Position numbers and translations under genes: made by a program
Shown here: piece by piece, positions 30,366 through 39,216 of the stretch
Layout of the letters: each line of letters starts with the position of its first letter
Numbering within the stretch: position 1 is the first letter of the stretch
Source: Beijerinckiaceae bacterium
GTDB taxonomy: Bacteria > Pseudomonadota > Alphaproteobacteria > Rhizobiales > Beijerinckiaceae
Direction: 5' to 3'
Assembly: GCA_947370975.1 (NCBI GenBank)
Contig: CANBNG010000009.1
Coordinates: 92,669-156,668, forward strand
DNA: 64,000 bases
Notes under the pieces: model-generated
What the model saw: the letters and a program-made list of their open reading frames with translations, nothing else
What the model was told of the DNA's origin: nothing
Databases searched by the model: none

Positions 30366-31115
30366 ATGTCCTTGCCGCTTGAAAATCGCATCGCATTGGT
30401 GACAGGCGCCTCGCGCGGCATTGGCCGTGCGGTGGCGCTCGAACTCGCACGCCAGGGCGCGCATGTGATTGCGCTTGCCCGCACGCAAGGCGCGCTGGAA
30501 GAGCTCGATGATGCGATCCGCGCCATGGGCCAGGAGGCGACCCTCGTCCCCTGCGACCTGAAGGATTTTGACGCGCTCGACCGTCTGGGCGCGGCGATCT
30601 ACGAGCGCTGGAAGCGGCTGGATATTCTCGTCGCCAATGCCGGCATTCTGGGGCCGATCACGCCGGTCAGCCATATCGATCCCCCGCAATGGGATCAGGC
30701 AATAGCGGTGAATGTGACAGCCAATTACAGGCTCATCCGCTCGCTTGATATTCTGCTGCGGGCCTCTGATGCGGGGCGCGCGGTTTTCGTGTCGTCTGGC
30801 GCAGGCAACCGTGCCGATATGAACCCCTATCGCGCGGCCTATGCGGTCTCCAAAGCAGCGCTCGATGCGCTGGCGCGCACCTATGCAGCCGAAACGGCGA
30901 CGACCTCGCAGGTCAAGGTGATGGTGACAAACCCCGGCCCGCTGCGCACGAAAATGCGCGCCGCCGTCGCGCCGGGTGAAGATCCGCTGAGCCTGAGGAC
31001 GCCGGAAGAATTCGCACCCAAGCTGGTTGCCATGTGCGCACCGAGCTGGGAGGCGACGGGGAAATTGTATGATTTCCCGAGCGACAGCGTGAAGAGCTTC
31101 CGCAGTCCCGAATAA
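30366..31115 (+). CDS. SDR family NAD(P)-dependent oxidoreductase
   Basis: A 249-residue short-chain dehydrogenase of unknown substrate. It has the cofactor motif TGASRGIGRAVAL (about 14-26), NAG, the catalytic Ser in VFVSSGAGN and the YAVSKAALD motif. It follows purF by 18 bp, with a CCGGAG ribosome site, and probably shares its transcript. This purF-SDR pairing is common in Hyphomicrobiales. A bidirectional terminator lies downstream. Confidence 0.92.
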   Translation: MSLPLENRIALVTGASRGIGRAVALELARQGAHVIALARTQGALEELDDAIRAMGQEATLVPCDLKDFDALDRLGAAIYERWKRLDILVANAGILGPITPVSHIDPPQWDQAIAVNVTANYRLIRSLDILLRASDAGRAVFVSSGAGNRADMNPYRAAYAVSKAALDALARTYAAETATTSQVKVMVTNPGPLRTKMRAAVAPGEDPLSLRTPEEFAPKLVAMCAPSWEATGKLYDFPSDSVKSFRSPE

Positions 31116-31137
31116 GTTTCACAAAGTGTGATGCCAA

Positions 31138-31174
31138 ACCAAAAAAGGCGAAGCTGCAAAGCTTCGCCTTTTGC
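31138..31174. terminator. Bidirectional terminator between the SDR gene and der
   Basis: AAAAAAGGCGAAGCT, a short loop GCAA, and AGCTTCGCCTTTTG form an 11 bp stem with an A-run on one side and a T-run on the other, between two convergent genes. Confidence 0.9.
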
Positions 31175-31197
31175 ATGAGTTCTGAAAAAGCCCCGTT

Positions 31198-32616
31198 TTA
31201 CCGGCGCTTTCTGCCCTCGAACGGATTCTGGTTCATGCGCTTGGTGATGCGGATCGGCACGCCCTTGAGCTGGAACGTCTCGCGCAATCCGTTGATGAGA
31301 AAGCGCTCGTAGCTGGTCGGTAGCGAGTCGAGCTGGTTGCCGAAGATCACGAAATGGGGCGGGCGCGCCTTGGCCTGCGTCATGTAGCGGATCTTGATGC
31401 GCCAGCCCGACACGGCGGGCGGCGGCGTCTTGTCGATGACAGCGCCGAGCCAGCGATTGAGCTTGCCCGTCGAAATGCGGCGGTTCCAGGTTTCGTGCAC
31501 GCCGATGATGGCCTGCTGGAAACGCTCCACGCCCGCACCCGTGAGGCCGGACACCGGGACCACCGGCATGCCGCGCACCTGCGGCAGAAGGAGGTCGGCC
31601 TCCTCGCGCAATTCCTTCAGTTTGACCTGATCGTTGACCAGATCCCACTTGTTGAGGCCGATCACCAGGCCACGGCCTTCGCGCGCGACAATGTCGACGA
31701 TGGTCAGATCCTGCTTTTCAAACGGGATCGTCGCATCGAGCAGCACGACGACAACTTCGGCAAAGCGCACGGCGCGCAGCGCATCGGCAGCGGCAAGCTT
31801 TTCGAGCTTGTCCTGCACATTGGCGCGACGGCGCAGGCCCGCCGTATCGAAGAGCTTCACCGCGCGACGCACGCCATCTGGCAACGTCCATTCGGAATCG
31901 ATGCCGATGGAATCGCGCGTGATGCCCGCTTCAGGGCCTGTCAGCAGGCGGTCTTCGCCAAGGATGCGATTGAGCAGCGTCGATTTGCCGGCATTGGGAC
32001 GCCCAACCACGGCAATGCGCAGCGGCTTGGTGATGTCGAGTTCGGTGCCGTCTTCTTCTTCGTCGAAGTGCAGCGCAGCGCGGGTCTCTTCCTCATCTTC
32101 ATCGAAGAGACGGGTCTCTTCGGGAAGGGCGGCGAGAATGGCGTCATAAAGCGCGCCAATGCCCTCGCCGTGTTCGGCCGAGAAGGGAATGGGATCGCCA
32201 AGGCCAAGGCCATAGGCTTCATAAGTGCCCTGATCGCCCTGCTTTCCTTCAGCCTTGTTGGCAAGCAGCATGATCGGCTTGTCGGCGCGGCGCACGAGGG
32301 CTGCGAAATGACGGTCCGACGGCGTCACGCCAACGCGCGCGTCGATGACAAAGAAGATCGCATCGGCGAGTTCAATCGCAGCTTCGGTCTGCGCGCGCAT
32401 ACGCTCGGAGAGCACGCCCTCGTCGTTCTGTTCGAGACCCGCCGTGTCGATGATCTTGAAACGCAGATCGGCGATTTTGGCATCGCCCTCGCGGCGGTCG
32501 CGCGTCACGCCCGGACGGTCGTCGACCAGCGCGAGCTTCTTGCCGACGAGCCGGTTGAAGAGGGTCGATTTTCCGACATTCGGCCGGCCGATAATGGCAA
32601 TGGTGAAAGAAGACAT
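31198..32616 (-). CDS. der: Ribosome biogenesis GTPase Der
   Basis: Der (EngA) is an essential GTPase with two tandem G domains acting in 50S assembly. The 472-residue protein shows GRPNVGKST (about 9-17) and GRPNAGKST (about 205-213), each with its own DTAG and NKxD motifs. A C-terminal KH-like domain follows ([22 protein letters not shown], starting near 404). A short acidic linker ([19 protein letters not shown]) joins the G domains. The ATG at 32616 is the usual start. Confidence 0.97.
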   Translation of the reverse strand: MSSFTIAIIGRPNVGKSTLFNRLVGKKLALVDDRPGVTRDRREGDAKIADLRFKIIDTAGLEQNDEGVLSERMRAQTEAAIELADAIFFVIDARVGVTPSDRHFAALVRRADKPIMLLANKAEGKQGDQGTYEAYGLGLGDPIPFSAEHGEGIGALYDAILAALPEETRLFDEDEEETRAALHFDEEEDGTELDITKPLRIAVVGRPNAGKSTLLNRILGEDRLLTGPEAGITRDSIGIDSEWTLPDGVRRAVKLFDTAGLRRRANVQDKLEKLAAADALRAVRFAEVVVVLLDATIPFEKQDLTIVDIVAREGRGLVIGLNKWDLVNDQVKLKELREEADLLLPQVRGMPVVPVSGLTGAGVERFQQAIIGVHETWNRRISTGKLNRWLGAVIDKTPPPAVSGWRIKIRYMTQAKARPPHFVIFGNQLDSLPTSYERFLINGLRETFQLKGVPIRITKRMNQNPFEGRKRR

Positions 32617-32756
32617 GTGTGTTCCGTGGTTGAGCGCTCATGCGGAGCGCTCGCTCTTTCATGGCGCGGATGAGATAGGGCGCGACGCCGCGCCACCCTC
32701 ATCCTTTGCGCTTCGCGTGACGCCCCCTCCCCGAAGGAAGGCGCGTCGCGCTCGAC

Positions 32757-33407
32757 TTATTTCCTGGCCGCGCTGACCAGCGCGAGCAGCGCTTCCGCGC
32801 GTTGGCGGATTTCGCCGGGCGCTTGCGCATCCACGACGATCATATCGAGCCAACGCCCGGCAGCTTCAACGTCGTTGCGCTTCAAGGCGGCAACGGCGAG
32901 CAATTCACGCGCCGAATTGCGATAGGGCTGGCCGCCCTGCGCAAGCGGCTCAAGACGACGCTGCACTTCACCCGCATCGGCCTTGTCAACGCGCAGGATC
33001 GCTGCACGCAATTTGGCAAGTTCCCGCAAGGCGACATCGGCGCCGGCATCGGCGGCGATGGCATCATAAATCTTCACAGCCCCATCGGGGTCACGCGTGC
33101 CGCTTTCGGCAGCGGCGCGGAACTTCGCGAGCAAGGCGTAGCCAGCCTGGCCGCCACGCGCGATTTCGCCAAGCGCGGCTTCGGCCTCAACGCTCTTGCC
33201 CTCGCGCGAGAGCTGAACGGCGGCCTCATAGCGCGCGCCGGTCTCCTGCGCTTCTTTCGTGCGGTAGAAATCATAAGCGCGCCAGCCGGCGGCGGCTGCG
33301 ATGATCAGGACAGCAATCGCGACGATCGGGGCCTGATAACGCTCCCAGACCTTGGCAGCATTGTCGCGGCGGAGCTCTTCGTCGATTTCGCGGAAAATGT
33401 CGGCCAT
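32757..33407 (-). CDS. Membrane-anchored TPR protein (YfgM-like)
   Basis: A 216-residue protein with a short cytoplasmic start (MADIFREIDEELRRDNAAKVW), one membrane helix (about 27-45) and a TPR-like helical domain facing the periplasm. This layout and its place next to der match the YfgM-type ancillary subunit of SecYEG. Gram-negative bacteria keep yfgM beside bamB and der. bamB is not between them here. A 13 bp tandem duplication (CTGCTCGGAATGT) lies just upstream of the start. Confidence 0.82.
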   Translation of the reverse strand: MADIFREIDEELRRDNAAKVWERYQAPIVAIAVLIIAAAAGWRAYDFYRTKEAQETGARYEAAVQLSREGKSVEAEAALGEIARGGQAGYALLAKFRAAAESGTRDPDGAVKIYDAIAADAGADVALRELAKLRAAILRVDKADAGEVQRRLEPLAQGGQPYRNSARELLAVAALKRNDVEAAGRWLDMIVVDAQAPGEIRQRAEALLALVSAARK

Positions 33408-33664
33408 GTCTTGCTCGGAATGTCCTGCTCGGAATGTCGTGCGCCACGCTCAGCATGAGACGCATCCCGAGCGGTTAGCACGACCGGGCTCCAAAGGCGA
33501 GACAAACCGCCGAAATGACCGCAATCGTCCCGTCAGGGAACTCCCAGAATTCACGCCTGCCTTGAAGCGGTCTCATTAATGGGGTGAGTCCGAGCCTGCC
33601 CCGCTGAATGCCGAAATTCAACAATATCGGCATAGGCTTAGCTCGAAGGATCGATTTCCTGCTT
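33408..33664. other. Intergenic region between divergent genes, no gene seen
   Basis: This 257 bp stretch separates the TPR gene (leftward) from the TAXI-like gene (rightward). It contains the doubled CTGCTCGGAATGT near the TPR start and no convincing reading frame. It must carry the promoters for both genes, but I cannot place them confidently. Confidence 0.5.
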
Positions 33665-34933
33665 ATGAATGAAGCCCACCTCTCCCGCAAAGGCTTTCGT
33701 GGCGTCGCCGCGACATTGCAAAGCCTTGCGCTGATTTTGCCACTCGGCCTTTCCGCCCCCCTGGCGTTCGCCCAATATATTCCCCCGCCCGCAGCCCAGA
33801 CCTTTGCGCCCACCCAAGGGGCCGCCACCGGTACGGCTGGTGAGGCAGAGGCGACGACGCGCGGGAGTCGACGGAGCCGCGCCCGCCACAAGATCACCAG
33901 GCCAACAGCCGAGGCGATTGACGCGGAAAGCGTTGCCGAGCCGAGCAGGCCGCAGCGCTCCACCCGCCGTTCGCGAGCCGCTGCCCGGGCCGAGGCGCGC
34001 GCTGCCCGCTCAGCCACTCCCGATACCCCGGCAGAGACGCCTGCGCCGCTGTCGGAGGTGACATTGCTCGCGGGTGAAGCGCAGACGACAAACGCCCGCG
34101 GCGCCCAGGATATCGCAGGCCTGCTGGCGCAATCCGGATTTGTGATTAAGCTGCAATCCGGAAAGATCTCGCTCGCGCAATTGGCAGATCCTGACAGCCA
34201 GAGCCAGGCCGACCTCGCCATTTTGCAATCGGATGTGCTGGAAGACGCACGGCGCGAGGGTGGCCCCGATATTACGCGCAAGGTCGCCTATATTGCCCGG
34301 CTCTATAATCAGGAAATCCACATTGTCGCGCGCGGCGACGTCACCCAATTTGCCGATCTGGCAACGCGCACCGTGGCTGTGGGCGGCCCCGATACGCCCG
34401 AGGGCCGCACGGCGACGACTTTCTTCGCGCGTGCCGGGCTCAAGCCGACGCTGGCTGTCATGGACCAGAAAACCGCTCTGGAGCGCCTCGGCCGGGGCCA
34501 GATCGACGCTGCCTTGTTCATTGGCGGCAAGCCCGCCCCTGCCCTTGCCAATTCCCTTGCCGAGCTCGCCGGGGCAGGCCTGCATCTCCTCGCCATCCCT
34601 TACAAGGGCGCGTTGCAGGAGTTTTATTATCCCGCCCAAATCAAGGGCGCGGATTATCCGGGCCTCGTCACGGCAGGCGCGCCTGTCGATACGATTGCCA
34701 TCGGCACCGTGCTGGTCGCGCTCGACGCGCGGCCGGGCTCACCTCGCTACAAGGCGCTGACGCAATTCACCGAGGTTTTCTTCGGCAAGTTCGGCGCGCT
34801 GCGCGAGGGCTCCCATCATCCCAAATGGCGCGAGGTCAATCTCGCTGCCGATGTGCCGGGCTGGCGACGTTTCATGCCAGCTCAAAAATGGCTCGACCGC
34901 GCACCTGCACCGCGCCTGTCGAGCGTGAAATAG
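33665..34933 (+). CDS. TAXI-family TRAP-type solute-binding protein
   Basis: A 422-residue exported protein. A signal peptide (hydrophobic stretch ending in PLAFAQ, about residue 36) is followed by an unusual Arg/Ala/Pro-rich linker of some 90 residues. The binding domain from about residue 120 resembles the TAXI group (VTLLAGEAQTTN, then a mid-domain IHIVARGDV, VAVGGPDTPEGRTATTFFA). TAXI proteins normally feed a TRAP transporter in the membrane, but no TRAP permease is nearby, so the ligand is unknown. An upstream in-frame start at 33608 gives no added homology. Confidence 0.78.
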   Translation: MNEAHLSRKGFRGVAATLQSLALILPLGLSAPLAFAQYIPPPAAQTFAPTQGAATGTAGEAEATTRGSRRSRARHKITRPTAEAIDAESVAEPSRPQRSTRRSRAAARAEARAARSATPDTPAETPAPLSEVTLLAGEAQTTNARGAQDIAGLLAQSGFVIKLQSGKISLAQLADPDSQSQADLAILQSDVLEDARREGGPDITRKVAYIARLYNQEIHIVARGDVTQFADLATRTVAVGGPDTPEGRTATTFFARAGLKPTLAVMDQKTALERLGRGQIDAALFIGGKPAPALANSLAELAGAGLHLLAIPYKGALQEFYYPAQIKGADYPGLVTAGAPVDTIAIGTVLVALDARPGSPRYKALTQFTEVFFGKFGALREGSHHPKWREVNLAADVPGWRRFMPAQKWLDRAPAPRLSSVK

Positions 34934-34952
34934 CGTCAAGGAGTATCGCCCG

Positions 34953-35633
34953 ATGCCAAGTGCAGCACGGATTGCCACCAACGCCCATGCCGCCGGTCTG
35001 ACACCGACACGCGTGACGCTCGCCGCAGGCGCGCTCGGGCTTGCCACACTGATGGGCATGGCGCTGGGCTCCCTGACCGGACTGACCCAGGACACGAAAA
35101 GCGCCCCCGTCGAGGTGTCACAGGCCCCGCAGACGCAGGGAAACCTTGAAGAGGCCGCGCGCCAGGCGGCCATCCAGCAGCTTGCAAAAGCCATGCAGCA
35201 AAAGGCGCTCGCCGCACAAGCCAGCGACGCGCGTGTCGCGACCACGACGACCGGGGCTGCCGCCTCCGCCAGCCTCGCCCGCGCCGAAGAGCCTATCGCC
35301 ACGCCCCGCACCGGCGGCGCGCAAGTGGCGAGCATTCCCTCATCCACCGTGGCCCGCCCGGTAGCGAGCCTTGAGCCTGAGGACATGCAGCGCCTGGCCG
35401 GCAAGGCGGCGGAAGCCATCCGCAGCGGCGACATCGCCAGCGCGCGTCTTGTGCTCGAACATGCCATGCGCGCGGGCGACGCCACAGCCATCTATGCGCT
35501 GGCTGAAACCTACGATCCGCGCGTCCTCGTGAAATTGCGTGTGCAGGGCATGGAGGGCGAACCGGAAACCGCGCGCCAGCTCTATCAGCGCGCGCTGAAC
35601 TCGGGCGTGGAGGAAGCGCGCAGCCGCTTGTGA
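34953..35633 (+). CDS. Hypothetical membrane-anchored protein with Sel1/TPR-like C-terminus
   Basis: A 226-residue protein with one helix near the start (about 21-45) and a low-complexity Ala/Gln/Thr-rich middle. Its C-terminal helical part (ARLVLEHAMRAGDATAIYALAETYDPRVL then ARQLYQRALNSGVEEARSRL) looks like Sel1-type repeats. It follows the TAXI-like gene by 19 bp with an AAGGAG ribosome site, so they are likely cotranscribed and may share an envelope role. I do not recognise a named family. Confidence 0.75.
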   Translation: MPSAARIATNAHAAGLTPTRVTLAAGALGLATLMGMALGSLTGLTQDTKSAPVEVSQAPQTQGNLEEAARQAAIQQLAKAMQQKALAAQASDARVATTTTGAAASASLARAEEPIATPRTGGAQVASIPSSTVARPVASLEPEDMQRLAGKAAEAIRSGDIASARLVLEHAMRAGDATAIYALAETYDPRVLVKLRVQGMEGEPETARQLYQRALNSGVEEARSRL

Positions 35634-35637
35634 GCGC

Positions 35638-36648
35638 TCAATGGTAGCCAGCTTGGGGATCGACCTTGCCGCGAAAGATCCAATAGGCATAGGCCGTATA
35701 GGCGAGAATGATCGGAACGAGGATCGCAATGCCGACAAGCATGAACTTCTGGCTGGCCTCAGGTGAGGCCGCCTGCCAGATCGTGATGCGGCCGGGCACC
35801 ACATAGGGCCAGATGCTCACGCCAAGCCCAACGAAGCACAGGAAGAACAGCGCGAGCGAGAGCAGGAACGGCTGCACCTCACGCCTGGCCGCCAGCGCGC
35901 GAAACAGGAAAACAGCCGCAGCCGCGACCGCGAGCGGCACGGGCGCGGTCAGCAGAATGCCGGGCCAGGCAAACCAGCGCCGCCAATAATCTGCTTCGAG
36001 GAAGGGCGTCGCAAGGCTCACCGCGCCGATGAAAGCCAGCGTTGCGAAGGCCAGAATATGCGCATGGCTGAAGGCGCGTTGCTGCAAAGCGCCGCTTGTC
36101 TTCATCACCAGCCATGTTGCGCCGAGCAGCCCATAGCCTGCGACCACCGCAAGGCCGGTCAACATCGTGAACGGCGTCAGCCAATCCCACCAGCCGCCGC
36201 CATAGGCGCGACCGTTGACCGTTACGCCCTGAAGAATGGCGCCAAGCGCCACGCCCTGCGCCAAGGCCGCGAGCAGCGAGCCGCCAAAGAAGGCGATGTC
36301 CCAGAGGTAACGCGCGCGCTCCGTGCGCCAGCGAAACTCAAAAGCGACGCCACGAAACACGAGCCCCAGCAGCATGACCATGGCGGGCGTATAAATGGCC
36401 GGCATCAGGATCGCATAGGCGAGCGGAAAGGCGGCAAACAGCGCGCCGCCACCAAGAATGAGCCAGGTCTCGTTGCCATCCCAGACGGGGGCAACGGAAT
36501 TCATCATCACATCGCGATCGGCCCGCTCGGGATAAAAAGGAAAGAGCAAGGCGACGCCCAGATCGAACCCGTCCATCACCACATAAGCGAAGATCGCAAA
36601 GGCGATGATGAAGGCAAAGACAATCGTGAGATCGAAAGAAATGCCCAT
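35638..36648 (-). CDS. cydB: Cytochrome bd ubiquinol oxidase subunit II
   Basis: CydB is the second membrane subunit of the bd-type quinol oxidase, a high-affinity terminal oxidase. The 336-residue protein has about eight helices, the DGFDLGVALLFPF opening motif with GNETWLILGGGALFAAFP following. It is translated from an ATG 3 bp downstream of the cydA stop. No small cydX/cbdX frame is evident after its stop. Confidence 0.95.
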   Translation of the reverse strand: MGISFDLTIVFAFIIAFAIFAYVVMDGFDLGVALLFPFYPERADRDVMMNSVAPVWDGNETWLILGGGALFAAFPLAYAILMPAIYTPAMVMLLGLVFRGVAFEFRWRTERARYLWDIAFFGGSLLAALAQGVALGAILQGVTVNGRAYGGGWWDWLTPFTMLTGLAVVAGYGLLGATWLVMKTSGALQQRAFSHAHILAFATLAFIGAVSLATPFLEADYWRRWFAWPGILLTAPVPLAVAAAAVFLFRALAARREVQPFLLSLALFFLCFVGLGVSIWPYVVPGRITIWQAASPEASQKFMLVGIAILVPIILAYTAYAYWIFRGKVDPQAGYH

Positions 36649-36651
36649 GGC

Positions 36652-38067
36652 TCAGGCCTCCCCGTGAACGGACGTCGGCTGGATCGCCGGAGCGGGCGTG
36701 ATGCCCGCAGCCCGCACAATCTCGCCAGGGCGCGGCCCCTCTTCGCCAGGATGGGGCGGCAGGCGCATGAGGCGCAGCAGGTAGAAGAGCCCTGCCGCAA
36801 AGATGACCGCATAGACAAGGATGAACGCGAGCAGCGATGAGCCGACCGCAGGCGATGCCAGCGGCGAGACGGAGTCGGTGGTGCGCAGCAAGCCTTGAAT
36901 GGTGAAAGGCTGACGCCCGACTTCCGTCGTGATCCAGCCTGCAAGGACAGCAACAAAGCCCGAGGGGCCGAGCACGAGCGCAAAGACGTGAAAGGCGCGC
37001 GACTCATAAAGCCCGCCGCGCCAGCGCAGCCAGAGGCTGGCCAGACCGAGCCCCAACATTGCAAAGCCGAGCCCGATCATGATGCGGAACGACCAGAAGA
37101 CGATACCGACAGGCGGCCAGTTTTCGCGCGGCGCCGTCTCAAGCCCCGCCACGGGCGCATTCAACCCGTGGTGCAGAATAAGCGAGGAGACCTTGGGAAT
37201 GCCGAGCGCATAATCGAGCCGGCCCGCCTCCTGATTTGGCAGGCCGAAGAGAAAAAGCGGCGCGCCATCGGGGTAAGATCGAAAATGGCCCTCCATGGCC
37301 ATGATCTTGACCGGCTGATGCTCGAGCGTGTTGAGGCCATGCAGATCGCCGACAAGGATCTGCACCGGCGCAACGACCGCGGCCATCCACATCGCCATAG
37401 AAAACATGACGCGACTGGCCTCGCGCGCCTGACCGCGCAGCAGGTGAAAGGCTGCAACGCCACCCACCACAAGCGCTGTGGTGAGATAGGCCGCTATCAC
37501 CATATGCACGAGGCGATAGGGGAAGGACGGATTGAAGATGATCTTCATCCAGTCTTCGGGGACAAACTGCCCGACCTCATTCACGCCATAGCCCTGCGGC
37601 GTCTGCATCCAGGAATTGACGGCGAGAATCCAGAAGGCAGAGACGAATGTGCCAAGCGCGACAAGCAGCGTGGCCGTGAAATGCAGACCCTTGCCGACGC
37701 GCTCCATGCCAAACAGCATGACGCCGAGAAAGCCCGCTTCGAGAAAAAAGGCCGTGAGAACCTCATAGGCCATCAACGGTCCGATGACCGGCCCGGCCTT
37801 GTCCGAAAACACCGCCCAGTTCGTGCCAAACTGATAGGACATGACAAGGCCCGAGACGACGCCCATGCCAAAGGCAACCGCGAAGATCTTCAGCCAGTAG
37901 CGGAACAATTGCAGGTAAACATCTCGCCCCGTGAGGAGCCACAGGCCTTCAAGCACGGCCAGATAGCTCGCAAGCCCGATGGAAAAGGCCGGAAAGATGA
38001 TGTGAAACGACATGGTGAAGGCAAATTGCGCCCGCGCCAGAGTTACGGCGTCAAATCCACTCCACAT
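36652..38067 (-). CDS. cydA: Cytochrome bd ubiquinol oxidase subunit I (CioA-like)
   Basis: CydA carries hemes b558, b595 and d and reduces oxygen with ubiquinol. The 471-residue protein has about nine helices, the heme-ligand region in SFHIIFPAFSIG, the GWITTEVGRQPF quinol motif and the MLFGMERV segment. Its size suggests the short Q-loop found in the cyanide-insensitive CIO group rather than the long E. coli type. Inference: it supports respiration at low oxygen or with inhibitors. ATG 38067 was preferred over a GTG four codons upstream. It heads the cydAB operon. Confidence 0.93.
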   Translation of the reverse strand: MWSGFDAVTLARAQFAFTMSFHIIFPAFSIGLASYLAVLEGLWLLTGRDVYLQLFRYWLKIFAVAFGMGVVSGLVMSYQFGTNWAVFSDKAGPVIGPLMAYEVLTAFFLEAGFLGVMLFGMERVGKGLHFTATLLVALGTFVSAFWILAVNSWMQTPQGYGVNEVGQFVPEDWMKIIFNPSFPYRLVHMVIAAYLTTALVVGGVAAFHLLRGQAREASRVMFSMAMWMAAVVAPVQILVGDLHGLNTLEHQPVKIMAMEGHFRSYPDGAPLFLFGLPNQEAGRLDYALGIPKVSSLILHHGLNAPVAGLETAPRENWPPVGIVFWSFRIMIGLGFAMLGLGLASLWLRWRGGLYESRAFHVFALVLGPSGFVAVLAGWITTEVGRQPFTIQGLLRTTDSVSPLASPAVGSSLLAFILVYAVIFAAGLFYLLRLMRLPPHPGEEGPRPGEIVRAAGITPAPAIQPTSVHGEA

Positions 38068-38161
38068 GAGATCACCCACGCCATTGCGCAGCGCGCGAGG
38101 CGCCGCCGGACGGGGGAGAACTTGGCCGGGAGATGGATGTTCCCGGCCGCGCTTTCAGCGC

Positions 38162-38398
38162 TCAGTGCAGGCGCCCGTTCGCGCGCAGGAAATCGAGGCC
38201 CTGATCCGTCACATGGACCATCGTCTCGGAGATGCGCGCGCCCTCGCGGCGCACAAGGCCACGGTCGACCGCGTCTTCCCAGACGGTGAGGCGCGGGCAT
38301 GAGGTGCGCCAGGCGTCGATGAGATCGGAATAGGCGCGCGGTTCGCGCGCCACCCATTCGACGAGATCGAGGATCAGCGGATCAAGTCCCTTGTCCAT
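38162..38398 (-). CDS. Small winged-helix-like hypothetical protein
   Basis: A 78-residue protein (MDKGLDPLILDLVEWVAREP...) ending in a RRxGARISETMVHVTDQGLDFL stretch that resembles a winged-helix fold with a C-terminal wing. Homologues are frequent in Hyphomicrobiales as far as I recall, with no assigned role. The ATG at 38398 has GGGAG 8 bases upstream, while the ATG two codons earlier is too close to it. It follows the TauE gene by 13 bp on the same strand and precedes cydA. Confidence 0.75.
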   Translation of the reverse strand: MDKGLDPLILDLVEWVAREPRAYSDLIDAWRTSCPRLTVWEDAVDRGLVRREGARISETMVHVTDQGLDFLRANGRLH

Positions 38399-38410
38399 GT
38401 GCATGCTCCC

Positions 38411-39160
38411 TCAAAAAAGCGGGATGGCCACCAGATACATACCGTACACCGCATAATAGCCCGACAGCGCCGTGACGATACGGTTCGCCCAGAGGCGATA
38501 GACCTTGTCGGAAAGCCTCTCGACCACGGGCTTGGCCAGCATGGTGCCGAAAGCCGACAGGGCGATGGCGAGGGCTGCGACGATAGGATCCACTGTGCCC
38601 GGATCGGAGATCACGCCTGCGAAATATACAAGCTTCACCGTATGGCCGAGAACCTGGCAGATGCTCTTGGTCGCCATGATGACGCGGCGATCCAGCGAAC
38701 CGCCGAGGAAAAACGTGTCGAGCATCGGCCCGGCGACGCCTGTCAGCAGAATGAGCCCCGTGCAGCCAATGCCATAAAGCACGCATTGCAGGCGGCTTTC
38801 GGGATTGGGCTGCAGGTCTTTGGGCACGAGACGCATCAGGAACGGCGTGACGCCAAGCAGCAGGAACGCGACCGCCTTGTCGGGCACATAGCCGGTGAGC
38901 GACCAGAGTGCGAGCGCGATGAGGGAGCCCGCCGAATAGACGCCCGCAATATCCCAGCGCACGCTCTTGCGCCACATCAGCGCCCGCCAGCAATTAGACG
39001 CCAATTGCGTGACGCCATGGAGCACCATGGCCGCCTGCACCGGCAACAGCACCAGCAGAATGCCGATGAGGATGATGCCGCCCGCCATGCCGAAAATGCC
39101 CGACAGAAACGAGGTCACCAGCATTGCGCCGCAGACCATGAACGTGATGGCGAAAGACAT
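38411..39160 (-). CDS. Sulfite exporter TauE/SafE family permease
   Basis: A 249-residue inner-membrane protein with about eight helices and the two TauE/SafE sequence repeats. Typical motifs are GIFGMAGGIILIG near residue 21 and GVAGPMLDTFFLGG in the middle. Members export sulfite, sulfoacetate or related organosulfur anions; the substrate here is unknown. It lies upstream of the small winged-helix-like gene (13 bp), which could be its partner. Confidence 0.88.
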   Translation of the reverse strand: MSFAITFMVCGAMLVTSFLSGIFGMAGGIILIGILLVLLPVQAAMVLHGVTQLASNCWRALMWRKSVRWDIAGVYSAGSLIALALWSLTGYVPDKAVAFLLLGVTPFLMRLVPKDLQPNPESRLQCVLYGIGCTGLILLTGVAGPMLDTFFLGGSLDRRVIMATKSICQVLGHTVKLVYFAGVISDPGTVDPIVAALAIALSAFGTMLAKPVVERLSDKVYRLWANRIVTALSGYYAVYGMYLVAIPLF

Positions 39161-39216
39161 GGCTCAGCTCCTTGAGCCCGACCTATGCCTTTATTGCGCG
39201 CTGACCGCAATTGCCA

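Noticed and set aside
31354..32673. 439-codon open frame antisense to der
   Set aside because: Antisense shadow; the der frame contains both G domains and the KH domain.
36895..38289. 464-codon open frame antisense to cydA
   Set aside because: Highly charged translation opposite a membrane-protein gene, the usual antisense artefact.
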